A DNA stretch of 64,000 nucleotides from Rutidosis leptorrhynchoides (lineage: Eukaryota; Streptophyta; Magnoliopsida; Asterales; Asteraceae). A model generated the notes under the pieces. It saw nothing but the letters and a program-made list of their open reading frames with translations, ran no database searches and had not been told where the DNA came from. Below are positions 14,751 through 29,547 of this stretch, one piece after another (the stretch's first letter is position 1; each line of letters starts with the position of its first letter). The stretch is taken from positions 17,896,001 through 17,960,000 of the forward strand of contig NC_092340.1 of NCBI RefSeq assembly GCF_046630445.1, given 5' to 3'. Position numbers and translations under genes: made by a program.

Positions 14751-15477
14751 TTATTGTTATTACTATGATTATTATTGTTATTGTTATTATTATTATTGTT
14801 ATTACCATTATCATTATTATTATGATTCTTTTAAAATATTAGTATTATTATTATTATTATTCAGTATTATAAATATTATTGTTATTATAAAAATGATAAA
14901 AACTTGACATGTTTTGATGATCAAGAACATTTGTATGATATGAGTATGAATATAGATATAAATACGTAAGTAGGATCATGGAATGAAGGTAATAGTAAAA
15001 TTTTTATATTGATACAAACTTGATATTATAAAATGATAAAAATCCTATTATGAATTGATTAAGTGAAATTTTAATATTATGAATAAGATTATGATAATGT
15101 AGGATTATGAGTATTACTAATATTATTATCATAAACATAAGTATTATTATCATGAATATTAAGATTATCATTTTCTAAAATTAACATTTTATTCTTATTA
15201 TTATTACTTTATTATTATTATTATCACTATCATTATTACTACAAATAAAGTGACAAATGTGCTTATTCAAAATTATTATTTTCGACATCATTATTAAATC
15301 TGATTATTTATTATCATTATTTGGTACTATCATTAATTTAACAACTAAATGATATTTATATAAAAATATATTTGAATACACATAACTTAACTATATTACT
15401 AGTTTAGTTATTAAAAATATATATAATGAATATAACTAATGAAACATATAGGTTATTAAATATAAAATGAAATAACT

Positions 15478-15479
<2 letters not shown>

Positions 15480-15562
<83 letters not shown>
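15480..15562. repeat. (TA)n microsatellite, element B 5' LTR
   Basis: About 83 bp. At the matching place in the 3' LTR (about 23907-23917) only a few TA units remain. Confidence 0.95.
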
Positions 15563-15565
<3 letters not shown>

Positions 15566-16487
15566 GTTCGATTTCAATTATGTGTATTAATATATAAATA
15601 AATGATATAGGTTCGTGAATCCAAGGCCAACCTTGCATTATTCAGTTCCGTCATACGCATATTTTTACTACAAAATATCGTATTGTGAGTTTCATTTGCT
15701 CCCTTTTTAAATGCTTTTGCAATATATATTTTTGGGACTGAGAATACATGCGCCGCTTTTATAAATGTTTTACGAAATAGACACAAGTAATCATAACTAC
15801 ATTCTATGGTTAGATTTTCGAATCGAATATCACCCATTTTAGCTTGGTAACCTAAGAATTAGGGAACAGACACCCTAATTGACATGAATCCTAAAGGTAG
15901 ATCTACGGGCACTAACTCCCCCCATACTGGAAAATGGTATGCTTTAGTACTTCGAGTTTATATTTTACAGATGGATTTCTGTTTTGGGGATATTCTATAT
16001 GCATGATGTTAATGTCGGTTACCAGGTGTTCAATCCATATGAATGATTTTTAAACACTTGCGAGTGTATGATTATTGAATAAAGGAAATCTTGTGGTCTA
16101 TTAAAATTATGGAAATGATTGATTACGATAAACTAATGAACTCACCAACCTTTTGGTTGACACTTTAAAGCATGTTTCTTCTCAGGTATGAAAGAAATCT
16201 TCCGTTGTGTATTTGCTCATTTTAGAGATACTACTTGGAGTCATTCATGACATATTTCAAAAGACGTTGCATTCGAGTCGTTGAGTTCATCAAGATTATT
16301 ATTAAGTCAATTATAATTGGATATACTTTGAAATGGTATGCATGCTGTCAACTTTCGATGTAATGAAAGTTTGTCTTTCAAAAATGAATGCAATGTTTGT
16401 AAAATGTATCATATAGAGGTCAAGTACCTCGCGATGTAACCAAATGTAATGTATTCGTCCAGATGGATTAGGACGGGTCATTAGAGG

Positions 16488-16499
16488 TGGTATCAGAGC
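16488..16499 (+). promoter_or_regulatory. Primer binding site of element B (tRNA-iMet)
   Basis: tggtatcagagc, a perfect 12-base complement of the plant initiator tRNA-Met 3' end, 2 bp after the LTR. Sets the element orientation as plus. Confidence 0.92.
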
Positions 16500-16914
16500 G
16501 GTGGTCTTAGCGAACCATGTCTTGCATTAGTGCGTCTAACTGATAGTTGTTAAGATGCATTAGTGAGTCTGGACTTTAACCGTGTCTGCATGTCAATAGT
16601 TTTGCTTATCATTTCATGTCGAAAATTACTTGCTTATCATCCTTAGGAAATTACCTGCTTATCATTCTTAGTCTAGACACGTTTTACTGCATTGACTGCA
16701 TGAATAGTGTATAGACAAAATTCATATCTTAGCGTATCTGATAATTCATATCTTAGCGCATCTGTTACTGTAGACTTGCCTGACATATGTCGCAAATTCC
16801 TCCGTAGTCTACGAAATCTTTAGTACTATATATATAGATATTCTATGTAGTTAGAATATCATCCAATATTCGAAAATCATTTCATATCGAAAAATCCTTA
16901 TTCAATTGTACGAA
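16500..16914 (+). other. Element B 5' leader
   Basis: Non-coding. The first 80 bases are nearly identical to the leaders of A and C in the same orientation relative to their primer sites. Confidence 0.5.
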
Positions 16915-17423
16915 ATGGAACTCGTTTCTAGTTCAAGTCCCTCGGATTCCGATATGGAGTTTCACTCGAGCTCCGAAAGCAGCGTCACCAGAATGAACCA
17001 ACCAATCAGCCATCCCCAATTCACCTGATGAGTTCATAGTCGACTTAATCAATGGGATTGCGAAGAAGGAGATCCTTTCCACCCAACATATTACCTGTTG
17101 GCGAAGAACTTGAAGCACTTACCAACGAACCTGTTCTTGATACTATTTTCTCTCTCATTTCCAGAGTATCTCGTCACGACTATATACTATCTCAAAATCA
17201 AAACCTTATTCACTCGCTCGTTCCAACCGACAATCATCTCGGTGTAATAGAAGAAGTCAACGAGTTTTGCAACCGGGAAGTAGCATTGAATAATATGGTG
17301 CAAAACGTACCAGCTTCAGCAACATCACTGGCACCAACAGTACCACCACCAACAGCAACATCCGCATCCCACACATCAACATCACAATCTATCCCACGAG
17401 CATCAACATCATACGCACCATAG
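16915..17423 (+). pseudogene. Broken gag-like gene of element B
   Basis: Starts with an ATG and a Ser/Asp-rich head, then the SSSESSVTRMNQPISHPQF block, and meets a stop near 17026. After a frame change, an open stretch (17052-17423) retains FSLISRVSRHDYILSQNQ, VPTDNHLGVIEEVNEF and an Ala/Thr/Pro tail. The conserved aromatic and WRQEEGDPFH block is damaged. Same position and order as the intact copies in A and E. It is not expected to make a full protein. Confidence 0.7.
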
Positions 17424-20400
17424 ATACCAAGGAGTACAAACAACAATGAATGATGAAGTATTGATCCATAACTTCATTAATCTGCGAAGAATATGTGGTT
17501 CCTAATAGTTTTAGAGATTACTTATTCTAGCTCAAACCGAAAAGCAAATGAGATTAATATCATATTAACTCATTAAATCCATGATTACATCTGAAGAAAA
17601 TATATATGCAAGTATATTTTCATAAAGATTGTAATTAAAAATTCTTTTGTACAAACTGTTAATGGTGAAAATATTTTAACGGGTAGGTAATACCTGAGGA
17701 ATATTTAGATTGCACATTAATCAGTTACACGGTACATTCTACGAATCTGATTCAACAGTTATTTACTATCCTACTTACATCCACAGATATACGAATCCGT
17801 TCACCACAGAATGACCATTTTCATTCAATTTCATATTTGGATTTTGACTTATCAGAATTCAACAAGTGGCATAATGAAGAAAACATTTGACAAAATAAAA
17901 TTTGTTAGAAACAGACAAATTAACTATGAGAAATTTTGTTAAGAATCCACGCTAACAAAAATCCTAGCTAACTATTCCTAGCTAACTGTTAATTTCGTAT
18001 TATAATTTATTTAACGCAATTTAATTATCGCAATTTTAATTCTCACAATTTTATTTATCGTCATTTAGTTTCTGTTATTTATTTTACGCACTTTAAATAT
18101 CGGGACACGTATAAAAGGTTTTGACATATCATATCGACGCATCTATATATATTATTTGGAATAACCATAGACACTCTATATGCAGTAATGTTTGAGTTAG
18201 CTATACAGGGTTGAGGTTGATTCTACAATAATATATATACTTTGAGTTGTGATCGAGTCTGAGACATGTATATAACTGGTCACGACATGTATTAATTAAT
18301 TCGAATATTATATATTAAATTATATATGAATTGTTGAACTACTAATTGTGGACTCCTAACTATGGACTAATGACATTGGACAATTAAAATGAATTAAAAT
18401 ATTGATTATAACATATGAAACTAAACTTTTCTTCAAGTTTGCCACTTGATTTCATCTTAAACCTCATTTGTATCTTGACAATTACAATCTGCGTTCAAAT
18501 CTTTCATGATTCTTGAATACACCTCAATCGAGAGAATGAACCAACCGCACTTCATCTACGGAAGAAAAGATTAATGCATATAGTTATGCACCTGAAAACA
18601 CTCGGAACCTGAGTAAACGTTTAACACGTATCTGTGCTAGCTCCTTTGGCATTGTTATTACCGAAAATAACTTTGCAATCCCTTTCCAAAGTAGCCAATT
18701 TTGTCACAGCTCTAGCAAATCAACTTCAACATTCATTCAAATTAGCCGTATTATAACTTTGATATATACGTTTGCCTCTTCGTCATCGTTATCGAAGAAC
18801 CATTTATGTTCCACCACATTAGCAGTAAACTCACCAACAACTGCATTTACCTTTGACTTTTCGAAAAATCATTACATTTATCGAAACTCCATCAATATAC
18901 TCATCTGCATCTTGTAATGAGAATTTCCATACTAATTATTGGAAATCAGCAATCAGTATTTTGAATCTCGCAGCATTTCTATATCAACAGTTATATGTAT
19001 ACATATAACATTTACCTCCTAGAATTACGATCTTCAATTCTGAAATTTTGAAAAGCACCCAGCCTACGAATCAATACATTGAACTTTGAAAAAGCAGAAT
19101 GAAGCAGCAGAAACTGTAAACAACCGTAAACGACCTTAATCGTCGGAAGTTGATGATAAAGAATAGTATGTTGGAAAAGCTCAGAAAAGTTGGAACTGGA
19201 AAACGGATTGAGCTGACCGCGAAGGAGACCAAGGACAAATACAAGGACCAAACCTTATATTCAAAGAATCCAGGTAATTCTGGATCCGATGAAATCTTTA
19301 GAAAATATCCTGCTCCAAAGTCATGTTAAAATCTTGCGGAAAATTTTTCCTTATCAACTTTCGAACTTAGAAATTCCAAAATATCATCATAAATATCTTC
19401 GATACTTCTGAAGATATTTTCATAAATATTCTCATCCGAAATTATATACCTCTTCGTGCTATCTATAATACATTATATTGGAAATTTCGGTAAAATCTAA
19501 GTATAAACTATGAATGAATTCTGAAGTAGTGTTGGGAACTGAAGCATGAGTTAGTATAATATAATGACACTTGATCAACGTGATTATATTACAGTAAGTC
19601 ATGCTGAGTTTCTAATGGGACGTGATGATTCACAGATTATAACGTCATCATCTGCCATATTACATAACTCTTTCATTCTGCTTAACTTCTGAACATATCA
19701 AGAAAGTATATTCTTGATAGTTCTATTCTCAGTGATTCTGGTAATTTGACAAATCAAATCGTGCTATTATGTTCTTTCTTGTTTAGAACATTAAGTTCAT
19801 TCGAAACTTCATACTTACGAATTCTGGACCATTACTCGCTTTACTAGAGGTCGAGAGGAGAATAAAAAGGCAAAGAGCTCCAAAATATAAGAGAAAATAT
19901 AAAGCCCAATAACAACATGGAGGTTATAAACTGTGGATATTAATACGAATAGCAATATAAAGACACGGTAGAATTAAGAATAGTATCACCCCAAAGTAAT
20001 AGTAAAAGTAAACAGATTTTTCTGATGGAAGATTGAAAAGAAGGATGACAGAAATGATAATTAGGAAAATATCAAGGATTAGAACGGGATTAAGTATTTT
20101 TGCAATCTTTTGGATGTATGAACTAAGAAAGAAAGTATAGGAATGGTGAAAACTAATGGAACGGAAAAGGTAAATTTATAATGGAAATATCAGACGTAGT
20201 AATCGGGACAGATCATCGCATTTAATTAAAGAGATCCTAATTTCCTTAAATCTCGAAGAATCAGATCTTATAGATTTTCAAGATTTTCTTTTGAATCCTT
20301 TGAACTCCGGAAATTTACCGTAACTACGTCACCGGTTAAGACGAACCTACATTTACTCATTTCACTCTTTTGTGATAGCTTCACTAATACTCTTTACATA

Positions 20401-20521
20401 AATGAATTGTTTTATCCATATTACTCGCTAATGATAAAGTTCTAATTTCTAACTCGTATGCGTCATGAAAACATACTTATTGTCAGCCATGACCATCCCA
20501 ATCAAATTTCGGGACGAAATT
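17424..20521 (+). other. Element B internal region 3' of gag
   Basis: About 3.1 kb without a convincing ORF. Homologous by eye to the same region of C (7657-10829, reverse) and E. It includes gggtaggtaatacct near 17681, a motif present in every internal region here. No RT, integrase or protease signature in any frame. Confidence 0.55.
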
Positions 20522-20539
20522 TCTTTAACGGATAGGTAC
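20504..20539 (+). promoter_or_regulatory. Element B polypurine tract and adjoining hairpin
   Basis: A perfect 8-bp stem (20504-20511 with 20515-20522, loop gga) is followed by taacggataggtac, the likely plus-strand primer region, directly before the LTR start at 20540. The same layout occurs, on the other strand, in C and E. Confidence 0.6.
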
Positions 20540-21445
20540 TGTGACGACCCGGAAATCTCCGAAAAAATTTAAACTTAATCTTTATATGATTTCGACACGA
20601 TAAGCAAAGTCTATAATGTTATGTCTCAAAAACTTTTGAACTATGTTCATGTATGCATTTGCCCTTTTACTAACCCCAACGATTCACGAACAATTATATT
20701 TAACTTAATGTGCATATATAATTATATACATATATATTAATTAAAGACGTTAACGAAGTAATAGATGTATAATACTTTACATGAACGTATTTGTTTCGAT
20801 ATATGTTTAATATGTTTATCGACGGAAATTAAAAGATAATATCAAAAGATTGAATTATCATATACATGGTGATATGAATTACGGGTCTCTGCTGTGAGGT
20901 CCACTGCGATCTAAGAAATCTGTTTGTTTTAACAACATTCGGAAAATGGTAATGAAACTTACAAATAAGAACAAAAGTGTCAATTGAAAGGAACTAGACA
21001 AATGTTAGTGGAGATTCCTACTTAATTTTCTAAGTATGCTTTACAATAATTTCCTCGTGACTATTGATAAGCTAATTATTTAACTTTCATATATGTAAAA
21101 GTGAAATCAGATAAAGTAAATAAATTCGATAATGGTTGTTGACAAGATAAACCCATTTGACATGATACATTAAGATATTTTCGTACGTTTAACTATTCAT
21201 TGGACTTAACCCTACGAGTCATGAAGAAATTGAAACTTAAAAACATGAAACCCGTGATACTTTATATGTGATTTTACTTTCTTAAATAAAAACGTTTTAT
21301 GATATAACAATCTTTATTAAAAAAATTTAATAAAATGATTTTGAATAAATTGTTATTAATAGTAATATCATTACTTTCATTATTAGTATTAGTATTAATG
21401 TTAATGTTAATACTAATATTAACATTTGTATTACTAAAATTATTA

Positions 21446-21451
<6 letters not shown>

Positions 21452-21494
<43 letters not shown>
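21452..21494. repeat. (TA)n microsatellite, element B 3' LTR
   Basis: About 43 bp; partner of 3345-3380. Confidence 0.9.
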
Positions 21495-21498
<4 letters not shown>

Positions 21499-22961
21499 CA
21501 TGAAATTTAATAAATATAACTTGTTATATCTTTTATATTACTTGTATTATTAGATATTATCATTTAGAATTATTATAATTATTAATATAGATTATCATTA
21601 TATAAAAGTAATATAATTAATATTATCATTAATAATATTGTTATTAACATTATTATTAACAGTTATTATTATCCTTGTTATTAATAGTATTATTATTATG
21701 ACAATTATTATTAATATTAAATGTATTATTATTTTTATTATTATTATCAATATATTATAAGTATTACTATTATTATTAATATTATTATTAATATTGATAT
21801 TATTAGTATTATTAATTATTAATATAATTATTATTTGTAATATTATATTTATTATAAATAAAAAAACAGATTTGCCAAATATATACACATATCAGATATC
21901 TCTCACCTCCATTTTTTTTATTTTTTCTGCCGTCTGTTTACTCGTGACCTTTGGTCGACACACAACAGCAATATATAACAATCAATTGTTCTTTAATATC
22001 TGCTATAATAATTCGATTTCCCCTATCAATCAGTAATTACAAACTGCTGCCAGTATGAAGAATTAAGAACTTAAAAACTGCTTCAATACTCTGCCCACGA
22101 CAGGTTTGAAACCATAGCCCAATTTCGAATTGTTTATTAAAAACTATAATTTCTATTGTGTTAGGAATCATTTAATCGAACTGTCTGTAAATTTTGAGTC
22201 TCTAATTCCTCAAACTAATTTTTAATTTTGAAGTAAAGGTTAAATTCAAAAAGTCAAAGAAGTTGTTCATCAAGAAAATTTGAATTCAATTTGATGATAC
22301 TGAATCAATTTATGATTCAGAAAGCTTTTATAAAGGATTTAAAACATAATTCATTTTATAATTCTAACCTAAAATAATCTAAAACTTGAAATTCGATTTT
22401 TAGTTCATAGTGTTCTTGAACTGTATATAACCAAAGCTCGTGTTTGAATTAATTTTCAAAATGTAAAGATGTCGATGTATTGAGAATCTGTTGGTTAATC
22501 TTTCTGCAAATTTTCAGCTTTCAATTCGTCATATTGAGCACAAATTCGAAAGTCAAAGTTTTAAAAATTAAAAAGTCAACTCCTGGTTCTTCATGAAATT
22601 TGAATTATCTGTTATGATTTAAATCCATTTAACGATTCTAGAAGTTTATTTAAACAATTTAAAAACTATTTCATGTTATACTTATAATCTAAAGGAGTCT
22701 GGATTTTTAAAACACGATTTGAGTATATGTTTTGTTCTTGATAACTGCTGCTGCTAATCTAATTTTTTTATACGATTATTCAATCAATATAATCCCAGAT
22801 GTTAATTATAAATCAGTATTGAGTCTTAAATTACGGTTTGTAATTCGTTAATTGGATTTGGACTACCCTGATCGATTTAATTTTTTAAAGAAATCGATGG
22901 ATAAATTAAAACGGGTTAAATTAATTTATATCTTATTCATAACAAGATATGGAAGGCAGAG

Positions 22962-23040
22962 GGGATGGTTGATAGTGTTTTCGGGTGAGCGGGAGGTCAC
23001 GGGTTCGAGCCCGGGCTTGGGCAACTATTTTTTTTTTTTG
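22962..23040 (+). other. tRNA-derived SINE-like module in element B 3' LTR
   Basis: Second copy of 14524-14602. B-box ggttcgagccc at 23002-23012 and a trailing T run. Confidence 0.6.
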
Positions 23041-23070
23041 AACTCTTTGTGAGGTAGTTTTCTCACTATC

Positions 23071-23196
<126 letters not shown>

Positions 23197-24411
23197 GATT
23201 ATTATTGTTATTGTTATTATTATTATTGTTATTACCATTATCATTATTATTATGATTCTTTTAAAGTAATGGTATTATTATTATTAAGTATTATAAATAT
23301 TATTGTTATTATAAAAATGATAAAAACTTGATATGTTTTGATGATCAAGAACATTTGTATGATATGAGTATGAATATAGATATAAATACGTAAGTAGGAT
23401 TATGGAATGAAGGTAATAGTAAAAATTTTATATTGATACAAACTTGATATTATAAAATGATAAAAATCCTATTATGAATTGATTAAGTAAAATTTTAATA
23501 TTATGAATAAGATTATGATAATGTAGGTTTATGAGTATTACTAATATTATTATTATCATGAACATAAGTATTATTATCATGAATATTAAGATTATCATTT
23601 TATAAAATTAACATTTTATTCTTATTATTATTACTTTATTATTATTATCACTATCATTATTACTACAAATAAAGTGACAAATGTTCTTATTCAAAATTAT
23701 TATTTTCGACATCATTATTAAATCTGATTATTTATTATCATTATTTGGTACTATCATTAATTTAACAACTAAATGATATTTATATAAAAATATATTTGAA
23801 TACACATAACTTAACTATATTACTAGTTTAGTTATTAAAAATATATATAATGAATATAACTAATGAAACATATAGGTTATTAAATATAAAATGAAATAAC
23901 TAATAAATATATATATAAAATTGTTCGATTTCAATTATGTATATTAATATATAAATAAATGATATAGGTTTCCGTCGTACGCATATTTTTACTACAAAAT
24001 ATCGTATTGTGAGTTTCACTTGCTCGCTTTTTAAATGCTTTTGCAATATATATTTTTGGGACTGAGAATACATGCGCTGCTTTTATAAATGTTTTACGAA
24101 ATAGACACAAGTAATCGAAACTACATTCTATGGTTGGATTATCGAATCGAATATCACCCCTTTTAGCTTGGTAATCTAAGAATTAGGGAACAGACACCCT
24201 AATTAACGCGAATCCAAAAGGTAGATCTACGGGCACTAACTCCCCCCATACTGTAAAATGGTATGCTTTAGTACTTCGAGTTTATATTATACAGATGGAT
24301 TTCTGTTTTGGGGATATTCTATATGCATGATCTTAATGTCGGTTACCAGGTGTTCAATCCATATGAATGATTTTTAAACACTTGCGAGTGTATGATTATT
24401 GAATAAAGGAA

Positions 24412-24932
24412 ATCTTATGGTCTATTAAAATTATGGAAATGATTGATTACGATAAACTAATGAACTCACCAACCTTTTGGTTGACACTTTAAAGCATGTT
24501 TATTCTCAGGTATGAAAGAAATCTTCCGCTGTGCATTTGCTCATTTTAGAGATACTACTTGGAGTCATTCATGACATATTTCAAAAGACGTTGCATTCGA
24601 GTCGTTGAGTTCATCAAGATTATTATTAAGTCAATTATAATTGGATATACTATGAAATGGTATGCATGCTGTCAACTTTTGATGTAATGAAAGTTTGTCT
24701 TTCAAAAACGAATGCAATGTTTGTAAAATCTATCATATAGAGGTCAAGTACCTAGCGATGTAACCAAATGTAATGTATTCGTCCAAATGGATTAGGACGG
24801 GTCATTAGATGCACAACGAAAGATTTCCTTAATACCTGAGAATAAACATGCTTTAAAGTGTCAACCAAAAGGTTGGTGAGTTCATTAGTTTATCATAATC
24901 GATCATTTCCATAATTTTAATAGACCACAAGA
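24412..24932. repeat. Inverted repeat at the B/A junction
   Basis: Arms of about 122 bp, 24412-24533 (element B LTR) and 24811-24932 (element A LTR), are reverse complements with only a handful of mismatches. They are separated by about 277 bp. They arise because B inserted into the homologous LTR of A in the opposite orientation, near the equivalent site. Confidence 0.85.
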
Positions 24933-25419
24933 TTTTCATTTCCATTTCTCGTAAACATCATCTCATTTCGCACTGCATAGAGATAAAAATCATTCATATG
25001 GTGAACACCTGGTAACCGACATTAACAAGATGCATATAGAATATCCCCAAAACAGAATCCTCTCGTCTGTATAATAATAAGTCGAAGTACTAAAGCATCC
25101 GTACCTCGGATGGGGTTTGTTAGGCCCATAGATCTATCTTTAGGATTCACGTCAATTAGGGGTACTGTTCCCTAATTCTTAGGTTACCAAGCTAAAGGGG
25201 TGATATTCGATTTCGATAATCCAACCACAGAATGTAGTTTTTAGCATTTGTGTCTATTTCATCAAACATTTATAAAAACAGCGCATGTATTCTCAGTCCC
25301 AAAAATATATATTGCAAAAGCATTTAAAAAGGGAGCAAATGAAACTCACAATACTGTATTTCGTAGTAAAAATACATATGACGTCATTGAACAAGTGCAA
25401 GGTTGGCCTTGGATTCACG

Positions 25420-25420
<1 letters not shown>

Positions 25421-25488
<68 letters not shown>

Positions 25489-25489
25489 T
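25421..25489. repeat. (AC)n(AT)n compound microsatellite
   Basis: About 42 bp of AC followed by about 27 bp of AT. Confidence 0.95.
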
Positions 25490-25859
25490 TGGTCAATAAC
25501 TGTCTAACAATTTAGGTCAAGTCGTAGTGTATCACAATCCTAATGCTCGAGACTAATATGCAAAAGTCAACAAAAATCATCTTGACCAAAATGACTTCCA
25601 AAAATTGTATAACATAAATATAGTCGTTTTATATATTTAAATATATCTATCAGATTTTATTATAGTAAATAATACAAACCATTTATTAATAAATAAAAAG
25701 TTATATTAAAGTTTATTTATGATAAAAATATACTTTTATATTTTTCTCAAGTAATAAAATTTATACAATTTACTCAAAATCACAAATATATAGTAGTTTG
25801 TACTATTAATGTAATTATATTACGTATGGTGAAAATGTCTTTGTATCACATATTTGATA

Positions 25860-26603
25860 GAATAATATTGATAATAATAATAATAAGAAAAGTTGCACTA
25901 TTTTATAATAATAATATTAATTATTTTTAATAATAATAATAAAATAATAATAATAATAACAATATTTATATTTACTAATGATGATATTAATTATGATAAA
26001 CTGGTAATTCTGATCATGATAATCTTAATAATAACAATACTTTTTAATATTAACTGTAAAAATAATAATATTTTATAAAAGTAATAATTCTATTCAAAAT
26101 GATAAATTTTTAATAATGATAATACTAAAATGATAATAATAATAATGATATTTTATATTAACAATGATATTCCTTTAAATAATAATTTTTGTAAAATAAT
26201 AGTTTTAAATATTAATAATAATAATGATAAAATTAATGAAAATGATATTTTTATCTAAATCAATACCTTTCAATATTTTAATTTCATCATGCTAATTATA
26301 CTCATTATTTCCTAATCAATTTGTTAATAGCTTTTAGTCGTCTTTTATAACGCTTTAATATTAATATTAATGATAATAATAGTAATCATAATAATTAGAT
26401 GTTACTAATATTAGTTTTAATTATAATAATACTAATAATAATAATAAATATTATGATAATACTAATGATAATATTAATAACTATTTTAATGATAATAATA
26501 GTAATAATACTAGTTATAACCTTAACGATAATAACGATAGTAATAAAGATAATAATTTTTAATAATAATACCTTTTACTAATAACGATAATGATAATAAT
26601 AAT

Positions 26604-26657
<54 letters not shown>

Positions 26658-26740
26658 TAGATAATAATTATAACAACGATAATAACGACGATAAAAATAA
26701 TCATTTTTAATAATAATACAAAAATTCAATCGACTATAAC
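25860..26740. repeat. Cryptic AT-rich trinucleotide region of element A LTR
   Basis: Degenerate TAA/ATA/GAT runs, with an uninterrupted TAA tract at about 26607-26657. ORFs here are translations of simple sequence. Confidence 0.7.
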
Positions 26741-27356
26741 TTCTAATCCGTTCATCGAAACTATTCGATATCTAAATGAAAAGTTCTTAATTTTTCGCTA
26801 GCTTTCCAACAACATATATATCATATACCTTATCTCAACCGCATATGTAACTAATTCAGGATTCAACATAACCTATCTAATGATAAAATTAAACATACAT
26901 GCATGCATAATTCTATCTACTCGAGCACTAGTCAGGGATACACTAATAATATATAAAAGTTAAGTTATGAGTGCTCACGTATCAATGTTGAGATTCAATA
27001 TTGCAAGAAAATACGTAGATGCAACGGAGATGATAAATGCTAGATTGACCTCGCGAGCACACCCACGAACATTACCCATAACCTCCAAAGCTATAACCCA
27101 TAATTTCCTTAGCTCTATCCCACTCATAAAACCCGTTTGAAAAACACGCGAGCAGAATCTCGTCGTAGTATTTTATGTATAATACTAATATTACTACTAA
27201 TTTAATATCATAAGATTAATAATAATCTTTAATAATAATATTAGTAAATAATAAAATAAATAAATAATTAAAATAAATAATACGGAGTATCATAGATATC
27301 AAAGAGAGATAGAGAATTTCCGAGAAATGAATGTATTCGGCACAGATGACTCAAGC

Positions 27357-27362
27357 TTTATA
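27357..27362 (-). promoter_or_regulatory. TATA box of element A LTR
   Basis: The minus strand reads TATAAAGC. It lies 22-23 bp downstream (element orientation) of the palindrome at 27385-27398, the spacing also seen in the solo LTR and in element D. Confidence 0.55.
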
Positions 27363-27381
27363 CAATTTTCATCCAACCACA

Positions 27382-27430
27382 CCCCATGCGATCGCATGGG
27401 GTTTGTGGGTTCCTTTCATGCGATCACATG
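27382..27430. promoter_or_regulatory. Twin palindrome module of element A LTR
   Basis: First palindrome ccccatgcgatcgcatgggg (27382-27401) is perfect over 20 bp. The second, catgcgatcacatg (27417-27430), starts 32 bp after the catgcg of the first and has one mismatch. Both lie just upstream of the TATA box in element orientation. Confidence 0.8.
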
Positions 27431-27838
27431 ATAGCAATATGCAGCTGGTATCCATTAAATCCTTGCCGACACTCATATATTATTATTATATATATAATAT
27501 ATTTAATTTATATATTTAATTATATATTATATTATATTTACGTGCATGGTAAAAATATAATTTTGTTCTAAAGACTAGTACGTTGACACTCGACTTTTGT
27601 CCTAGTTCCGGTTTTACGAATGCTACCTCATACGTTTTGAAAACTAACACTTTACGTTACGCGATGTGTACCTTTAACAAAAAATTAGACTTAAACATAA
27701 ATAAATCCTTATTATAAGAAATGTAACTTATATAATTGAGCGTTGTGGTCATTTGCTTCTGTAACTCAATGTCTCGTTGTTTACAAACTATATTATTTTA
27801 GACAAAAGGGTTTATAACTTATGTTATTAATTACCTTG

Positions 27839-27892
<54 letters not shown>
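27839..27892. repeat. (TA)n microsatellite, element A LTR
   Basis: About 54 bp of TA. Confidence 0.95.
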
Positions 27893-27895
<3 letters not shown>

Positions 27896-28927
27896 CATTT
27901 CGAAAATATAAACTTGAAATATTCAATTAGTAGTATAAAATTTAGTTTTTCAAACTAATTATAATTCAAAGCATATATAAATATTTTGAAATCGTTTAAC
28001 TAATAGAAAGTATTATTTTGTAATGTTTGTATTTCAAAGCTTAAAATTTATATAACTTATTTACGCACAAAAGTTATAAAACATTTTAATAATCAAAACA
28101 TATTCTATTAAAAATCGTTTTATTGAAAAGGTCATAATAGTAGTAATTGTTATAAAAGTGTTTATAATAATAATAGTATATTATATCGAAAAACCATTTC
28201 GTTTAAGAAGCAAAAATTCATATCTAAATCATAACAGGGTTTTCAAGTTTTTAAAATTACCGTCTGCTGGTGAAGCGTAAGATAAAGTTCAATGGTTAAA
28301 ATAAACGTATGAAATCGTCTTAATGTAAAATGTCAAAATGGGTTTATCTAATCGACGAACCTTATCCTAATTATTTATTCTATATGATCAATCATTATGA
28401 AAACTAAATAATTAACTTATCAAAAAGACACGAGGAAAATGTTGTAACGTATGAGTTGAAAATCAAACATGAATCTCCACTAACCCTTGTTTAGTTACTT
28501 TTGTTCTTACATGTAAATCACTTTACCAATTATTTCGAATACCGTTAAAAAGGAAAGGTTTCTTAAATTAAAGTGGACCTCTCAACAAAAACTTGTAATC
28601 ATACAATGTATCTGATAAATCAATCATTTGATATTATCTTATAATTCCACCGATAAACGTAATGAAACAAAAACGCTCATGTAAAGTATTATACGTTTAA
28701 TACTTTGTTAATATTTTCAAGTTATAATATATACATACATACCTATATATACATATTCATATTCAATTAAGTAATGGTTCGTGAATCGTCAGAATTTGGT
28801 CAAGGTTAAATGAATGTATGAACATAGTTTAAAATCCTTGAGATTTAACTTAACAAATTTTGCTTATCGTGTCGGAATAATATAAAGATAAAATTTAAAT
28901 TTGGTCAGAAATTTTCGGGTCGTCACA

Positions 28928-29035
28928 TGGGATCCTTTCACTAGGACCGAGATAGATGTGGAGGATAAGCATGTCATCATCCATTTTATCCATTTTTCTC
29001 CAAAACCCAAGCTTTAAATCTCGATTTTTAACCTC
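28928..29035. other. Short unassigned sequence between element A and the SINE
   Basis: About 108 bp with no ORF or repeat match within the window. It may be old host DNA or part of a further element. Confidence 0.4.
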
Positions 29036-29116
29036 GTGTTGTAGCTAAAGTGGTAATGGCATGAATCTCTTAGCGAGAGGTCGGGAGTTCGACTCTCGTG
29101 GGGTGCATCATTGTAC
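29036..29116 (+). mobile_element. tRNA-derived SINE, 5' (head) part, split by element D
   Basis: Internal Pol III promoter: A-box-like tagctaaagtgg (29042-29053) and B-box-like gagttcgactc (29085-29095) about 32 bp apart. The body continues beyond element D at 57937 after the duplication acaag. The exact 5' end and the SINE's own target duplication could not be fixed. Confidence 0.7.
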
Positions 29117-29121
29117 ACAAG
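29117..29121. repeat. Target site duplication of element D (left)
   Basis: acaag, repeated at 57932-57936 immediately after the 3' LTR. Confidence 0.92.
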
Positions 29122-29547
29122 TGATAATGCTAAAAACGAACATATATTTCATAGCATTATCCCTCAAGAAAGACAAGCTTTTAGTTGCAATTGTCCTATT
29201 TACAAGTGATATTCGTTTAAATAATAAAAGGTGAAGACAAAAGGCAGATTCGACAAATTGAAGACGCAAACGTCCAAAAAGCTAAAAAGTACAAAGTACA
29301 ATCAAAGAGGTTCAAATTATTGATGAGGAACGTCTATAAATTACAAGAGTACGAGCCGTAAAATGCAAAGTACAAGATATGAAATTATACGCAAGGACGT
29401 TCGAAAATCCAGAACCGGGACCAAAGTCAAATCTCAACGCGCGACGCAACGGACCAAAAATTACAAGTCAACTGTGCACAAGAATATAATATAATATATA
29501 ATTATATATAATTAATTATATATATTTATTAAAAGCTGCCCACAGAC

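Larger units (their letters stand above)
24810..28927 (-). repeat. Element A LTR, part 2
   Basis: Resumes element A after tgcac. It includes an AC/AT compound microsatellite (25421-25489), a long stretch of degenerate TAA/ATT sequence (about 25860-26740), a TATA box with twin palindromes (27357-27430) and a TA tract (27839-27892). It ends with the reverse complement of the LTR start seen in B. No ORF here is credible. Confidence 0.82.
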